Notes under the pieces: generated by a model
What the model saw: the letters and a program-made list of their open reading frames with translations, nothing else
Database searches by the model: none
What the model was told of the DNA's origin: nothing
Origin: Glossina fuscipes
Taxonomy: Eukaryota > Arthropoda > Insecta > Diptera > Glossinidae
DNA: 64,000 nt
Direction of reading: 5' to 3'
Assembly (NCBI RefSeq): GCF_014805625.2
Contig: NW_023998415.1
Coordinates: forward strand, 37,926,228 to 37,990,227
Program-made: the position numbers and the translations under genes
In this document: positions 24,713 through 36,957 of the stretch, piece by piece
Layout of the letters: every line of letters starts with the position of its first letter
Position numbering within the stretch: position 1 is the first letter of the stretch

Positions 24713-27700
24713 TCCAAAATTGATTGTGCAACTTTCAGTGCATACACTATAGCATTTTGAATGCAGAATAAGAAAAAGTAAATTTTCCTTTATTTTAAAA
24801 TAATTTTGTGCATAGATGGTGGTGCGAAAAATTGCACAAATTTAAAATAAATTTCGCATTAAAAATTAACTTGATATACATATAAATAATGAGAGCTTAA
24901 GAAAATATGTCAGGCCAATCCTTTTTGCCCACAGAAATAATGAGAATGAAAGAGTGAGCATCTATCAGATTGCTGTGATTTAACAGCGTTATTGTTATTA
25001 TTGATAATAGAAACGCGACAAGTCCGTTATACTCTACTAGTTTGAGAATTTTGAACAAAATGTCGTTGTCTCGCCTCGCACTTAATAATTTTGTTGCGCG
25101 AATGTTTCTCACGCAGTGTCTTATTATATAATATTTTTGCCCATCTTATATGTGTATAATGTTTTTGTAAAAACATGTCTAAAGCTCATTTTAAGGAAAG
25201 CTTGAAAAAAAAGCTTTTTCTTTCATTTCTAATAAATTGAAAATCGTTATTTTTAAATTCAAGTATCATAGGCCATTATCTGATGCTTTCGTTATTTTTC
25301 GTTTCGTCGTTATTCGACAAGACATGCTTGCCCGTCCATGTGTCTGTGTCTACATGGTGTGTCTATCGACTTCGAATTCGATGAAAACATTGTAAATTTC
25401 TGCCCGTTGGACGTTGTTATTAAAAATGGAGCAAATTAGTCAGAGCACATGTCCGAAGTAAAGGGTAAACTGAATGCAGAAACTTCATTTTTCTTAAGCA
25501 AAAAAATCGATGGGTTTTTGCTCATTACTAAATAAATTGTGAAAAATCGAAGATTGAAACTTGACTATTTGTGTGCAAAAACAAAAACCATCGGCCATGC
25601 CCACACAAAGTTACGCGTACTTGAATTTTCATGTTCTTTTTTTTCACTTTTTTGAGGTTTAATGCCTATTCATCATACCGCGAACAAGACAGAATGTTTA
25701 AAATTATTTTGTACAATCATCAAATCAAGCTATATATTCTCTGAAAATATATTATATACGGTGGACATCACGACATGGTGCATTAAATTTTTCTTAAAAA
25801 TACTATCGATGTGGGTATGAAATAAAAAAATGTAGAGAGCGCAATTCAACAAGCTAAGTGTGTTAATTCTAAATTAATTATGGTGGACGTCACGACATGG
25901 TGCATTAAATTTTTCTTAATAATACCTTTTAATGAACTAAAAGGTGGAAGATAAAGTTTATGTCAATCACTTTTTCATAACCATAAATAAAAGCAGGAGG
26001 CGCTAAAGATTTTCATAGTGGTGAGTACGCGAGATTCCGCTCCAGCCGACTATAACTTGTTTTTTACTTCTTTATCTTTTTTTCAATAAAATTATATTAA
26101 GGAGTGAAATATCATTTTGTATGCATTAAGAATACGGTATTAAAAAAGTTTATTAAGATTCGAGATATTACATATGAAAGTCGAAAACTTAAAGCTCATG
26201 AAAGCATTCTTTTTCACTTTTCAGAAATAAAATGAGGAAATGACAGTTCTTGTAAAAAACACACCGTTATTTGTTTTTTTTTTTTTTTTTTTTTTACCTC
26301 CCTTGCCCTAGCTTTATAAGTTGCAATTTACCGCCTAGAATGACAAGACAAAAATGTTCTGAAACTATGACTGAAATTCTACTAAGCAGTGCAGGTAGTC
26401 GTCAGTCAGCCATAAAATCAGCAAAAACTAATGTAGAGAAAGAATTTTATCGCGCTTAACAGAGGCTCCTATATTGTAACTGCAGTTAAAATTGAAAGAG
26501 TGTTCGGTATTTCGCGTTGGAAAAACATGGCCTTCGAGAATTTCAACTTTTTCAACCATTTGAAGTATTTTTCCCCTCGTAAATATCTTTTCGTATTAAT
26601 TCCCGATAGTCGAGAAGCGTTTAGAAAAAACCGAAAGAACACGAAAAAATTACAAAGTGATCTCACGTCTCAAGTTTAAGAGAGAAAAATTGCAGTATAA
26701 ATGTGCTTTGACTCATTCATTAATGATATTTTCCTATCAGCAGTTATTCAATGACCTTACATAGGTCACAGATCATTTATTGAACTAATTTCAATAGGAA
26801 ATAATAAACATCTAAAGCCTTGCACTTTTGGTTATTCACTGGCGTCTGAGAAAGGGGCAGTAAACAAATTATTGCAGCAGAACAAAGCCACAATTACCAA
26901 CCGTCTGTTTCTTGATTGGGACAGACGGCTGCATAGAGACCCGCATCAAATTGAGATTTTAAATGGATAATTAAAACGTATTTCTAATTTTTGTACAATC
27001 GTAGTTATTTGTTGTGTGAAAAGTCATTATAACGGAGAAGGCTTTCTCAGGCTATGGCATGTAACGGTATGAACAGCATTATAATAAGAACTTTATGACA
27101 TATATACAAGCACCAGAACAACCGCTCAACTTCGTTTCGCACCAATTAAAAAAAGAAACAAGTAAGATCATTATAGTTAGACAAGGGCGGCTATTAGACA
27201 CCTTAAACCACTTCGTCTAAAATGGGCACTCATTCATTTTCATTACAATACGTTCAAAATTATACATTACTGTGATGAACCGAGCGCAAAACAACACCGG
27301 TGTCAAGTTAATTCAGTTCTTACTGCTCTTACTACTTTCTGTACATGCACATAATTGGTCAGATGTAAATTTAAGTAAGTAATTTAAGAAAAAGGCATTG
27401 CCATATATATCTGTATATATATCAGACACGACCTTTTCTGGGCTGACAATTTACGTTATATATTAAATTGCAACGTATTGTAAGCTGGCAATCTTGTAAA
27501 GACAGAGATGGTGGCAATGCTAAAATAAGAAACTCTCCCCTCTTTTTTTCTTTGCTACTTTTTTTTTTTGCTTTGCTTTTGAAACTAAGAATTGAACTTG
27601 TATAACACAAAATGAAATAAATTAAATCGATATTACTCCACAATATCACACAAATAAAGGAAAATTCATTTTATTTTGAATTTTGGCAACTTTACCATGT

Positions 27701-27930
27701 GTTCTGGGCGTTAAAATCTCCCGGTTTTTTGCTTTGACGTCGGCGTGAGTTGTGGGCATAGTTGGAGCTTTGGTGCAGCAAGCATAACAGTCATCTCTGT
27801 TGTGTCGCCTTACACATCTTTCTGGCCACTTCTAATTTTTATTCAATTTTTGATTTAGATGACATTTTGTTTCCTTGTTATTATTCGTTTAAATTCGTTT
27901 AATCTAACAATTGTAAAGTTTCATGTAATG
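24713..27930. other. Gene-poor region, repeats only
   Basis: Contains a family A-like fragment with GTCC/GTCT near 25325-25365, a local 44-bp duplication (25760/25882), a 25-base poly-T near 26272-26295 and an 8-bp perfect inverted repeat at 26901-26928. Nothing coding is supported. Confidence 0.45.
25760..25925. repeat. Local direct duplication of a 44-bp segment
   Basis: The segment starting GGTGGACATCACGACATGG at 25760 recurs at 25882 with about two changes, 122 bp apart on the same strand. Intervening sequence is unrelated. Confidence 0.85.
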
Positions 27931-27934
27931 TTTT

Positions 27935-28795
27935 TTGTTTGGACGACTTACACCCATTTCGAAAAAGAGTCAACAATCAATAAGAAGTAATTGTTATTAG
28001 TTGGACGCGTACAATCAATGCGCACTCTGGTCCATATTTTGTTGCAAGATATCCAAGACATCAGTGAACTCTTCTCCGGCCTGCTTTGTAACTCCTAACA
28101 AGGATTACATGCTTGTATCATTGATTCGAACTCTTTATCCATTCCCGGCCACCAGGTATACGATCTTACTAAAGCGTTCGTCTGTACAATACGTAGATGT
28201 GACATATGAAATTCATTTAACAACTGTTTCTGTCGTCTGACATATTCTGCCTTAGATTCATTATCTTCTTATTCATTCACTATTCCTTGAGGAATTGCGT
28301 TACTCAATTTAGAGAGAGTTCAATGTCTACGAGTTTCACATGCAATGGCCTTGAAATTTAGATACAATTGATTTTTAATTTCAATTAGATGCTCTTTCTG
28401 GGTGATCATTAATAAAATTGACTTATGTCATGGAAGAAAAACCATATAATTTCAATTACTGACGCCTGTAACAGTTAACAGTTACGGATAATATAAATCC
28501 CACCATCTGCGCAGGCGTGCTGTAGCCATTATTGGCAATCCGTTCTTTTCACCAAAAGATACAGATAAATAGCTTATGATCAGTTCCCTCATATGAATTG
28601 ATTACTTAATAAATATTGTTTTATTATCGTAACAGAAAAGATTATTGCTAATTCTTCTTCTTCGTGAGTATTATAATTGGTTGCATTTTTGGCGAAAACT
28701 CCAAATATGAACCATCGGTTTAAGCTCATCATAAATTTTGTGAGATAAAACATCTGCCCCGACATTGCTTGATACAATAGTTGTTATATATAATG
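27935..28795 (-). pseudogene. Ty3/Gypsy retrotransposon relic: RNase H then integrase
   Basis: Minus strand, with stops and frameshifts. From 28790 downward: GADVLSHK, then THEEEELAIIFSVTIIKQYL (RNase H, compare E-KEALAIIFG-KKFHQYL), TDHK, GLPIMATARLRRW (compare IP-MAASRLQRWA). From about 28250 downward: an integrase zinc-binding HHCC-type block, EFHMSHLRIVQTNAL-RSYTWWPGMDKE followed by CNPC, and the start of the catalytic core, RVRIDCTRP then FLLIVDSFSKW. Order and strand are those of a gypsy-type pol gene. The 5' part (protease, RT) is missing, replaced upstream by a family B repeat. No LTRs identified. Confidence 0.75.
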
Positions 28796-28889
28796 AACCA
28801 ATGCTTAATTTGAGGTTATGTTTGCATTAATTGTACCATAGGTTTTTCGATATTATTCATATTGACATATAAAGATTCAATTTCAATAT

Positions 28890-29215
28890 TTTTACATATA
28901 ACGGCTTATCATAATAAGACATTATACGGGAAGTGGTCGTAACGAAGATCAAACCATTTTCAATAGTGTTCGTTCTTGGGTGAAAACACGTCCGGGTGTC
29001 AAATTTTAATAAAATAGATCATAAATTGCCTCCTGTTAGTTGAACACAAGAATATATAGACACGCGGACAAACGGACCGACACACTTACAGTCATTTTCT
29101 GAATGGATCGGTACAATGCAAAATGGGTCTATCGTAAGCGCTTCTGCATGTTACATGTATCCACACAATCTCATAATATACCCTGTACCGCAAGTGATGT
29201 AACGTGTAAAAACAG
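28890..29215 (+). repeat. Dispersed repeat family B, copy
   Basis: Starts ACATATAACGGCTTATCA, contains GGGAAGTGGTCG and CCATTTTCAATAGTGTTCG, a GCGGACAAACGGACCGAC stretch, and ends TAATATACCCTGTACCGCAA GTGATGTAA. It abuts the Gypsy relic. Confidence 0.65.
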
Positions 29216-29218
29216 GGA

Positions 29219-30363
29219 GGATTAAGAAGCACCAATTTTTTACTTATAACATTATTTATTGAAAAATAGTTTTTTTACAAAATTTTTTCATTAAAATAAT
29301 GCATTTTAACGTACAAGTATCAAAATAAAACTATTACATTTTAATATATAAATCATTCTAATAATAGATTATTACATTCGAATATCATTAAATTACTTGT
29401 AAATTTAAAAGAAGCGTAGGGAGACCCGTTAAACTTCATTGCAGAGAGATTAAGATAAAAAGGGAAAAAATGGAGAAAAAATGAAAATATTGCATTAAAT
29501 TAATGGACTTTGATGCACAATATTTTTCCCTTTTTTTTTCTCTCTTCCTTTGGCGTATCGTATGATCGAAGAAATACTAAAATGCGTTGTGCTGCTCTAT
29601 TAATTCTACGACGAATAATAATAACTCGTGAACCACCTGAAGCTGTAACGACTTCATTTCTTGTTTGTGCGCTATATCGTTGTACGTGTTCACTAATGGA
29701 TCTGCTATCCGAATCCATATTATTAATTGATCTTGATTAAACAATTTAACCAATTGATTATTTTGGCAAAAAAATGCTTGCAATTTAATAACAATTCATG
29801 CACGCAATCATGCCATTCATAATCTTAATAAGTTGTTTTTGTTGTTTTGTCATGTTGATTTCGACTTGCACACGATTACGCGTCTCTTAATCTTCTTCAT
29901 TCATTTTAATGTAACCGTAATTCTTCATATTCATTTACTCATAGGTTTTTGCTTTTTATCGAGTATTGCGACTTTGTGAATCAATATTTGATCTCTCTCT
30001 TCTTCTTTTTCTTTGCGGCACATAAAATATTTATATGTCATATGACATCAATTGACAATCTCTCATAATTCAAATTCAATCCACACACATTAAAATATTT
30101 ACCTACTTATGATATTATTTTAATCTGTTTGAAGCAAAGTTCGTCAAGTCAGCTAACGAATAAAAATGAGAATTATTGCGTTTTAATAATAAAGGAAATT
30201 ATTTATAGAGCAAAAATATATATTGGATTAGCAAGATTTTGATTGATTAAAATGGATCCAATAATACGGAAGTTAGCCTACAATGCCATCTGCCAAAAGC
30301 TGGTGACATTTCGCACAATATTTAGGCTGAATCAAAGTTGCACTTCAATCAAAGAAATGGTTT

Positions 30364-30394
<31 letters not shown>

Positions 30395-31335
30395 GTAAAT
30401 GACGTATACAGCACGCATTCATTTCTACATATGGAGTCTTAACTTGCCAAATCGATTAACTCCATAAAACAAAAAGTTGGAAATAATGAGAAAATGTTAT
30501 AAATAAATTATTAATTATTCAGTGGCTAAAACGATTTTGTCATTTAGTAGTTTTAATACTTATTATTAGAGAAATTCGTTTTGAATAGTTACGCACAGTT
30601 AGGAGCTAATGAAGTGCTTTGATATTAAAATTTAATAAAATTCCAAAAATGGATTTAAACGATTTGGCAAGTGAAGCATCCATATAATGATTTCAATCTG
30701 AAAAAAAAAAAGAAAAGTATTTACAGAAGTCATTCAATGAATGATCAAGGCACACCCATATCGAGCCTCAAGCGTTCCATTCGTCAAACCGACAAATTCA
30801 AATCACTTCCGGGTATTTTTCATTTTTGTTATAACTTATTAGTGAATAAAAGACTTGTAATGGGAAAAATTCATCGTTCCTTGGAAGTATGAATGAAAAC
30901 AGATATATTTCGATTTCCCATTTCGATTACACATTCTAACATATGAATAAATTGGATCTTTAATAATTTCTAAGTACAAAATAAGCTGGTTTTTACATAT
31001 CAACAAATGTTGAGTCAGTTGTCTGAAAACAGTTGTTTCAATCGCTATGAGCTATAAACACCTTCTCAATTACAATATTTTCAACTTACGTACACAATAA
31101 TCATCTCTTTGCCTATCTGTATATGTAAATATTATATTATATGAATAAATATGAAAATTTTAGCTTTTGTTTAACCATTTTCTGTTCGATAGAATGAGAC
31201 CCAAGTGATTTACTTTACCTCAAGACTACATTAATTTTATTTATTTATTTATTAATTTTTTTTTAAATATTATTTACATCATTTTGAATGTTATTTACAA
31301 ATCAAACTTCACGTTACTCTTTATTTCATTTCAGT
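29219..31335. other. Gene-poor region
   Basis: A+T-rich, with a 28-base poly-T near 30367-30394. Apart from the doubtful small frame at 29500-29718 nothing is recognisable. Confidence 0.4.
29500..29718 (-). CDS. Candidate small open frame, unknown
   Basis: A 72-codon frame on the minus strand starting at an ATG (29718), beginning MDSDSRSISEHVQRYSAQ and containing TASGGSRVIIIRRRINRAAQ. Its composition is less A/T-driven than most chance frames here, with many four-fold codons and a basic central stretch. I do not recognise it, no domain is visible, and no splice partners were found. It may be chance, or an exon of a gene whose other exons I could not see. Confidence 0.15.
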   Translation of the reverse strand: MDSDSRSISEHVQRYSAQTRNEVVTASGGSRVIIIRRRINRAAQRILVFLRSYDTPKEERKKKGKILCIKVH

Positions 31336-31337
31336 TT

Positions 31338-31953
31338 GATACGTATCACGGAGAGATGAGGGATGCATTCAGTTTGTCAAAACACTTGCAGCGCCCAGCC
31401 GGAAGCATCAGAAACCCCACAATGTACATACATTCGTGATCAGCATCGAATTCTAAACCGGTTTAAGCATGTCCATCTGTCCGTCTGTCTGTCTGTATAA
31501 CGTCCTGGCCGCAAAAATGAAGCTATCGCATTGAAATTTCTTGCTTGCAGGTTGGTATTGAAAACGAGCCAAATCAGTCGAAGAACACGCCCATAACGTA
31601 ATGTAAACCCCACAAAGTACATCAATTCTTGGCCAGTTTCAAATTTAGAATACACATAAACATGTCCGTCTGTTCGTCCGTCTATCTGTCTCTTTGTGCA
31701 TTTGTGGTAAACGTTCGCCCATTGGCGAAAATTAATGTATTTGCAAACGAATTTGGAAGGGACCTAAATATTTCGCAGGACACGCCAATGTGGTAAAAAC
31801 TTTTACCTTGAAAATGGGAAAAGTTAGGTGCGCCCATTCCATATTATGGAGCACGAAAGACTAGTTCTTTTACTGTTTTCGTCTTTTTTGGGGTAATGGT
31901 GATGGGTATAAAAGAATTGTTCACGATCGAATATAATTTTCTTACTTGTTAAT
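31338..31953 (-). repeat. Family A repeat, reverse orientation, with two tail blocks
   Basis: Ends (plus strand) GATGGGTATAAAAG...ATTTTCTTACTTGTT, the reverse complement of the family A head. It contains two GTCY arrays, near 31470-31498 (GTCCATCTGTCCGTCTGTCT) and 31663-31690, each preceded by the GATCAGC/TTGGCCAG and AAACATGTCC blocks. That means a second tail has been inserted or duplicated in tandem within one copy. Confidence 0.6.
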
Positions 31954-32744
31954 CTTTTCTATCTCAAGCCTAATACAACAATTCTCACCATTTTTTCAAT
32001 TTACTTATTTCATTCCCAACGGGACGAACAGGAACTTTTTCAAAATAGTTATTTATTGCTAGTTTTGGCCAACAAAGACATGCATCTACTGCTGGCAACG
32101 AAAAAAATTTCCACATGTCAAAGTATTGAATTGAATTTGAACTGAATCAAACTTTTAAATAACTGAATAAGTATTATTCCGATTGCCACAAGTTGAAAGT
32201 TGGATGATAGGCAAAAGGATGATGCACACTATCGTAACACAAATTATTTGTTAAATGTTAAGGTCCCTGGTAATATTGCTATTGATAATGATATCATTTG
32301 AGGCAGTCGTTACTAAACACTAAACTCTAAAGCAACTATGAACGTCTGGCCAGATAGCCTATATCACATCGCCTAGTACAGATATTCACTCGTTTTCATA
32401 ATCACACATCAAACGTTACGCACATTATTTTCATGCAAAGACATACTTTTTATGAAAGCCGACATATTGAACGATATCCAAAATATTATATCACGTAATC
32501 CAGGTTTAGCAAACTTTATAAACAAGGGCTTGCATTTCATAAGAATCTTCATACGCTGTGTTATCCAAAAAATAGGCTTAGGTGGTCCAAATTCGGTAAG
32601 GGGGACTTAAATATTAAATATGAAAAATTATACTTTTTTCCCATACAAAGATTCAGTTATACGAGAAGTATTTCAAAAAGTTAACCCAACTGAACCACAT
32701 TTTTCATATCAATTTAGAATGTTGAAATACTATTACACAGCGAA

Positions 32745-33080
32745 TTATGTTGAAAAATTTTAAAAATTGCGATAATTTTACATACAATGACTTTTCAGAA
32801 TAAGGTATTACATGGGAAGTGGTCGAAAAAGTTGACCGATTCGGACCATTTTCAATAAATTTCGTCCTCGGATCAAAAGACGTCAGTGTAACCAATTTCT
32901 TTAAAATATCTCAAAAATTATGATTTGTAGATTACATGGACAGACTTAAGACGGACAGACCGACAGAAGGATAGACAGACTTAGATCGATAATAAAAAAT
33001 GAGTATATCTTAAGCCCTTCTGGGTGTTACATGCGTCCATACAAACTTAATATACCCTGTGCAACAAGTGGTGTCTTGGT
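32745..33080 (+). repeat. Dispersed repeat family B, well-preserved copy
   Basis: Blocks in order: CAATGACTTTTCAGAATAAG, GGGAAGTGGTCGAAAAAGTT, CGATTCGGACCATTTTCAAT, CGTCCTCGG, GACGGACAGACCGACAG, AGCCCTTCTGGGTGTTACAT and the tail TAATATACCCTGTGCAACAA GTGGTGT. The 33935 copy matches over the same length. Confidence 0.7.
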
Positions 33081-33934
33081 GCACGGCTGACTTTTTTCCA
33101 CTTTTCTTATCTTATATACGTGGCCATTTTTACCTTGTGTCTGTGCTTGTGTGTAATATGACCAATGAGCAAAAGCGAAGAAGAACTTATTTTATGAAGT
33201 CTCCGTGTTGATAGCGCAAGCGATTTGACTTACTTATACTTCTTATCTTTAGGTAGGTGTAAAAAAAAAAAAAAAAAACGAAAACAATTACAAACCAATA
33301 AAACAATAAAACTTAGTAAACATATAATTTTGCATTAAAATTGAAATAAATTTGCTGAGATCTCGCGGGGTGTAAACAACAAGCGAAAATTTGCTTTCAA
33401 ATATATTTTCTTAATGGGGGGGAAATTTCCAAAATTCTGAGAACTGATTCAATCTTCTTTACTGTACACATAGTTTCTCTGAATTATTAGTTTTATTTTA
33501 GCTGATAAGCTCACTAGAAAGCTTAACTAAAAAGTTAAAGATCAGTTAAGCGTAAAAATATGACTAAGAACATTAAAGCAAATGCGACATATATTGCAAA
33601 GAATCCAAAACTCCAGGTATTTCCATCGCAATTTATTTCTCTCTAGGTATTTCCATTAAAATTACAATGAATTACAGTATTTTTTTACTTATGGAGGCAC
33701 TATTTTTTCCACTCTTGATTCGCCTGAATATTAAATTCCTTTCCTTTTTTTTTGTTCTCATTATATCGTTCTTGCTCCTTTCTATCGCTCTACAAAATAA
33801 AGTCTTTTCATGAATCGAAATAGGTAATAAGCCCTGAAGCCGAGAAGAGCATAAGATAGACTCGATCCGAGACAATTTGAAATGCCGAGATACTACTACT
33901 TACACACTTTCGCTGGGAAGTTTTGAAAATTACA

Positions 33935-34255
33935 ATTTTTTTCCATATAACGACTTTTTAGAATAGGGCGTTATATGGAGAGTGGTCGAAAAAGTTCACC
34001 GATTCGAACCATTTGCAATAGCTTTCGTCCTCGGGCCAAAGGACTTCAATGTACCAAATTTCTACAGTTTAAAAACAAACAAATTTACATGAACAGACAT
34101 CAGACGGGCAGACCGGATTAGATCTATTCAAATTATGATTCTGAATCAATCGGTAAAATCAAAGCTAAGTCTATCTTAAGCTCTTTTGCGTATTACATAC
34201 GACTACGCTAACTTAATATACCCTGTACAACAAGTGGTGTAAGGTACAATTAGCG
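33935..34255 (+). repeat. Dispersed repeat family B, well-preserved copy
   Basis: Same block order and orientation as the copy about 1.2 kb upstream: ATATAACGACTTTTTAGAAT, GTGGTCGAAAAAGTTCACCG, CGTCCTCGGGCCAAAGGAC and the tail CCCTGTACAACAAGTGGTGT. Confidence 0.7.
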
Positions 34256-35753
34256 GTAAAGAATGTGGATCCCATAGCTTCATTTTTTAGGTCTCAACAA
34301 CTAACTATATGAGGTTATAGTAAAAAGCAAACCCTTATATGATGAAGAGTCCAGTTTATAGAAATAATTTATAGGAAACAAATTAAGTTTGCTAAATTTG
34401 GATCAAGTCATACGACGTCTTGGGCGTCGTTCATTATATGGATTTTCATGAAAAATATATCTTTGCATGAAAGTAATGAGTGTAACATTTGATATTTTAT
34501 TGCCCAAAACTAGCGAAGTGATGCAGGGTATTAGATGGTCCGCCTTGCCCGACTATAATATTCTTACTTCTTTTTATAATACAAAGGTAGTCGCCGTACA
34601 AATGATTCGTTCCGTTTGTAAGAGCGCAAAAAAACGCATTTGTACGATGCTTTCACTTGTGATTAATATCGAACTCTATATGATTTTTTTTAAATCGTTT
34701 GTATTAGTCACACCTCTAAAACGGATATTGAGTCAAGCGTACTTATAAATAATAAATAAAATGAAGTAATGCTTACATGCATTTAGCTTAAGCGATGAGC
34801 ATCCAAGATTCGAGTGAAGCCGTATAAATCTTTTAAAATAAGTTTTTTTTTATATATTATTGTGCACACTTACAATGCGTATATAAACGTTTCGGTCGTT
34901 TTAAGGTGACAACGGCCGGTCATTAATTTTCAAGTGCAAGGTAATAAATGATCATTCAATAAAACGTCCATGGCATAGCATTGAAATACAACTGTGCGGT
35001 CGTGTTGTTGTTTACTTTATTTATGGAATATATTCTTGTTTCCATATTAACTGTTTAAATTCTTAACAAACGATAAGATTATATCAATATATAGATCAAT
35101 TCAAGTGCTTGAATACCTAATAAATCAATGGAATGCGTTAAGAGAAAGATTCGTGACGCTTTTCCTAATACATCGTGTCATGGTCACGTAATTTTATTAA
35201 CGCTAAGCCTATCAAGCTATAGTATGGAAGGTGGTCGTCTATATAAAAAGAACGTTGCGATTCAAATGTTTGGCGGGCTTATGAAAAAAGTCATGATATC
35301 TATGATGAAGATGCTTTATCAAAATCAAAAGGCGGCACTCTCTTGCCGACCAATCAATTATGAGGTCGACGAAGTTCTTGCATAAAAAATTAAAAAATAT
35401 CGCCACATATCACATATATACAGGATACAAAAAACAGGTCGACTCGAAATAACATCAATTTCTTGCTGGCTTGCGATAATCACTTTTATTTAACTTTCCT
35501 GTAATGTAATATCCAAAAAGATTCTAACGGTTTTTTCTAGGAAATGGCAACAAAACGTGTTTGAACTGCGATGAAAACGACTAGAACTTCTTTCCTGATC
35601 TACGCACTTATAGTAAATAAAGATTTGTATGGAGATGAATGAAGGTCAGATAACCAAAAAAGCAATGAACAAAGGATTAATAAGAAAAAAAAAAAAAGAA
35701 TAAAAAGTGAGAATTGCTAAGCAATAGGTAGCCATGGATAGGATCGGAATGTA

Positions 35754-36269
35754 TTAGGTCGAGTCATAAGTAACTTACGATGCAACTAGGTAGAGTCTAT
35801 CCACAATAAGTCACCGAAACAAACGAGTTTTCGTTTTTAGTATACAGATGAGGATTCAGTTAATCTTGTGTCAACTGTTTTACGTGGTCCCTATCACATC
35901 TCTCTGAGTGGGGAGTCAACAAGTTCATATTCGGCATATTATGCTTTGGGAATTTAAACAAGGCAGCGTTAAAGCGACAGCTGAAATGTACACCGTGTAT
36001 ACGGTGACGGACTGATAACTGATCGGACCGATAGAAATTGGTTGGATAACATTCCGTTCTGTAAACACGACCTTAAAAGACGGGACGTTCTTCCGACTTT
36101 AACGGCAACGTTTTAAAGGCAATATTGAAGCAAAATCGACGCCCATCAACAAGATGTGTAGCTAAAAGGTTGAATACCAAAAAGTCAACAGTTGAATTAA
36201 TATAATTTTGTTATTTAATGAAAACAAAGTCTGATAAAAAAAACGAAAGTTACTTATGATTCGACCTAA
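35754..36269 (+). mobile_element. Internally deleted mariner element with TIRs and TA target sites
   Basis: A 516-bp element flanked by TA (35752-35753 and 36270-36271). Left end TTAGGTCGAGTCATAAGTAA and right end (reverse complement) TTAGGTCGAATCATAAGTAA agree at all but one of about 23 positions. Inside, on the plus strand, are the N-terminal remains of a mariner transposase: HIMLWEFKQGSVKATAEMY, a degenerate DLKRRD stretch, then LKAILKQNRRPSTRCVAKRL and STVEL (the second helix-turn-helix region). Stops and frameshifts separate these, and the catalytic D,D34D domain is missing. A dead, MITE-sized mariner derivative. Confidence 0.85.
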
Positions 36270-36933
36270 TATACACGAGACGTTTGTAATTGTTCGTATT
36301 CTGCTATTATGCTTGAATGCCGATCTTAAAAAGGAAATATATGATTAAACATTTTATGGATCATTTTTATATAGCACCGATAAGCTTTGATATATAGTCT
36401 TTCTAGGTCAACCAGTTTATGATGAAAGGCATTTTGAAATTATTTCACTTTATTTCAAAACCAAGTCGATACATATAACATGATCGAAGTATCAATCAAA
36501 TAAGAGAATAACCATGACGCAGTTTTCATGTTCGCAAGCCACTTGACGCGGAAATCAAGCGCATTGATTGATTTAGGAAAACGTTTCGTTTTACATTTGT
36601 TTACTATACAAAAATATCTTATTCATAAGGAGTACGTTATATACGCATATCATCTTAATTAAATAACAATAATAAATAAACATGTATGTAAAACGAGTAA
36701 GAGAATAAATATGCGATATCTATTTAATATACATAGGCATGTTCCAGCGTGTAAGCTCATAACTTTGTAAATAATATTTCCACTTTGTCTATCAAATGTG
36801 TGTGTATATATATGTGTGTGCGTGTTAGATAATAAATTTTAAGTAATATTGCAATTAAAAAGTCTAAAACGTGATTTTCACCTTAAAAAATGTTTTTATT
36901 CTCACTATAGTCATACTCGATCTATCATCCCGT

Positions 36934-36957
36934 TTGTGCGTGTGTGTGTGTGTGTGT
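36934..36957. repeat. (GT)n microsatellite
   Basis: GTGCG followed by nine or more TG units. Confidence 0.8.

Larger units (their letters stand above)
31954..35750. other. Gene-poor region with family B repeats
   Basis: Holds the two best family B copies (32745-33080 and 33935-34255), a 19-base poly-A near 33261, and near 34520-34570 a short end-like sequence (GGGTATTAGATGG...CGACTATAATATTCTTAC) resembling a repeat terminus. The open frames at 34467-34748 and 35128-35385 match no family I know. Confidence 0.4.

Noticed and set aside
35128..35385. 85-codon plus-strand frame
   Set aside because: No recognisable domain or splice partners; composition is not convincing.
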